Source: Bryobacteraceae bacterium (GTDB taxonomy: Bacteria; Acidobacteriota; Terriglobia; Bryobacterales; Bryobacteraceae). Taken from it: 6,615 bases of DNA. Location: NCBI GenBank assembly GCA_025350445.1, contig JANXXV010000555.1:1-6615 (forward strand). Direction: 5' to 3'. This document shows, piece by piece, positions 5,945 to 6,615 of the stretch (position 1 is the stretch's first letter; every line of letters begins with the position of its first letter). A program made the position numbers and the translations under genes. The notes under the pieces were generated by a model. That model saw only the letters and a list, made by a program, of their open reading frames with translations, did no database searches and was not told the DNA's origin.

Positions 5945-6397
5945 TTGCAGAGGATTGCGTACGTTCAAGGGCACGTTCTCGACAAAGCTGCTTTCCACGA
6001 CTTTCCCCCCCGATCCGCCCGTTCGGTCCGCAGCACGGGCGAGGACGCAGTAACGGTGACACTCTCACTCACCTGCTTCAACTGGAGGGTCACGTTGATT
6101 ACCGGAGAAGCGCCAACTTCGCGCCGGATCCCGGTTACCGTAGCGACACCGAACCCAGGCGCCTCTGCCGTGAGCTGATAGTCGCCTGGCGATAGTGGGG
6201 GCAGCAGAGACAACCCGCTCTCGTTACTGGTCGAGCGGCTTTCCACACTGGTTCGCTTATTTTGAAGCACGATCGCAGTGTTGCTCACCGGTGCGCTTTG
6301 CTCGTCGCGAATCAGGCCGCTGACGCTTGCGCTTTGAGAAAATGCACAGGGAACCGCGCAGAGACATCCTGACGCCGCACCGCAGAGACTTTTCCAT
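5945..6397 (-). pseudogene. Remnant of an Oar-like TonB-dependent receptor (N-terminal part, frameshifted)
   Basis: The pieces of one outer-membrane receptor lie in shifting frames. An ATG at 6397 or 6367 opens a signal-peptide-like start (MSLRGSLCIF at 6367-6338). The following sequence needs the next frame: SQSASVSGLIRDEQSAP from 6339, then GLSLLPPLSPGDYQLTAEAP and SVTVTASSPVLRTERAD, a typical carboxypeptidase-regulatory-like domain. That frame stops at 5965. Across a run of seven G (6005-6011) the homology returns to the first frame as GKVVESSFVENVPLNVRNPLQ, the motif that opens the plug region in this family. After 5945 the sequence no longer resembles a receptor, and the plug and barrel of roughly 800-1000 residues are missing. 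Without canonical in-frame starts and with two frame changes plus a 3' truncation, no functional receptor can be made. An intact 107-codon frame from the GTG at 6288 exists but begins in mid-domain. Confidence 0.8.
6005..6011 (-). repeat. Homopolymer of seven G at a frame change
   Basis: A run of seven G on the minus strand lies exactly where the receptor reading frame shifts. Eight or five G would join the two conserved parts in one frame. Such tracts slip during replication and also cause base-calling errors, so the frameshift may be recent, switchable or technical. Confidence 0.6.
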
Positions 6398-6401
6398 TCC
6401 C

Positions 6402-6439
6402 TGACTCTAGGCCGCGGGTATTAACGGAAGATGACTCTA
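6402..6439. repeat. Direct repeat TGACTCTA, two copies 30 bases apart
   Basis: TGACTCTA occurs at 6402-6409 and 6432-6439, in the 91-base gap between the TIGR03437-type gene and the receptor remnant. The spacing is close to three helical turns, so it could be a paired regulator site for the former receptor gene. An 8-base repeat is weak evidence. Confidence 0.2.
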
Positions 6440-6488
6440 CGGTGAACTTCCAGTGACGCCGCAGGAATGCCGCGCGCTGAAAAGTCCG

Positions 6489-6615
6489 TTAGTTCTTCAC
6501 CGCGACAAAAAGCGGTTGAGCCAACGCGTCCCCATTCACCGTAACGTTCAGCGGCACATCGCCATCCGCAACGCTGGCGGGAACCACAACGTTGAACTGA
6601 TACACACCAACCAAC
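6489..6615 (-). CDS. C-terminal end of a TIGR03437-type (Solibacter) extracellular protein
   Basis: Only the last 41 codons are in the window, ending in TAA at 6489-6491. The translation runs LVGVYQFNVVVPASVADGDV, then PLNVTVNGD and PLFVAVKN at the end. This G(V/L)YQ(F/I)NV-x-VP-x-x-V-x-x-G-(D/N)-x-P(L/V)-x-V-x-(V)-x-G pattern at a protein terminus is what I know as TIGR03437, the Solibacter C-terminal domain that follows varied secreted or surface beta-rich proteins. It forms a short beta module; its role (anchoring, secretion or assembly) is not established. The main body of the protein lies beyond the right edge. The gene ends 91 bases before the receptor remnant and nothing indicates that they work together. 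Confidence 0.75.
   Translation of the reverse strand, partial: LVGVYQFNVVVPASVADGDVPLNVTVNGDALAQPLFVAVKN

Noticed and set aside
5965..6288. The 107-codon frame from the GTG at 6288 as a real small gene
   Set aside because: It begins in the middle of a carboxypeptidase-regulatory-like domain whose first strand is readable upstream, and its last residues result from the frameshift.

Overview
The window reads as chromosomal DNA from an Acidobacteriota bacterium, most likely the Solibacter/Bryobacterales group. Three things suggest this. The fragment at 6489-6615 encodes a C-terminal module that matches TIGR03437, a domain abundant in Candidatus Solibacter. Next to it lies the N-terminal part of a carboxypeptidase-regulatory-like (Oar-type) TonB-dependent receptor, a family greatly expanded in these soil bacteria. 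Two secreted proteins of unfamiliar type follow. This placement rests on recognised family patterns, not on a database search. Every gene I can support lies on the minus strand, so the text below runs from the right edge to the left edge.

Right part (6615 to about 5945): the last 41 codons of a TIGR03437-type protein. After a 91-base gap comes a broken receptor gene. Its signal peptide, its carboxypeptidase-regulatory-like domain and its start-of-plug motif lie in different reading frames, and homology stops after about 130 codons. I call it a pseudogene remnant.

Middle (5849 to 3781): two overlapping genes (ATGA overlap), each with a Sec-type signal peptide. The first encodes a 181-residue cysteine-containing protein with a PDZ-like segment. 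The second encodes a 508-residue, almost entirely helical protein with internal repeats. Neither has a function I can name, but the coupling suggests they act together outside the cytoplasmic membrane.

The stretch 3780 to about 3470 has no gene. It holds an A+T-rich promoter-like element, a 10-bp palindrome beside a hairpin with a T-rich tail, and a set of mutually exclusive GC-rich hairpins next to a complement of the following ribosome binding site.

Left part (about 3466 to 1): a compact, probably co-transcribed set of three genes: a secreted tyrosine/lipid-type phosphatase (CX5R), a deoxyhypusine-synthase-like protein, and a short/branched-chain acyl-CoA dehydrogenase cut by the window edge. 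Gaps are 56 and 11 bases. Two points stand out. The phosphatase has an in-frame signal peptide upstream of its only canonical start, and no ATG, GTG or TTG precedes that signal peptide. The deoxyhypusine-synthase-like protein keeps the catalytic WGK lysine but seems to have lost several spermidine-binding residues. I found no CRISPR array, tRNA, rRNA or insertion sequence.
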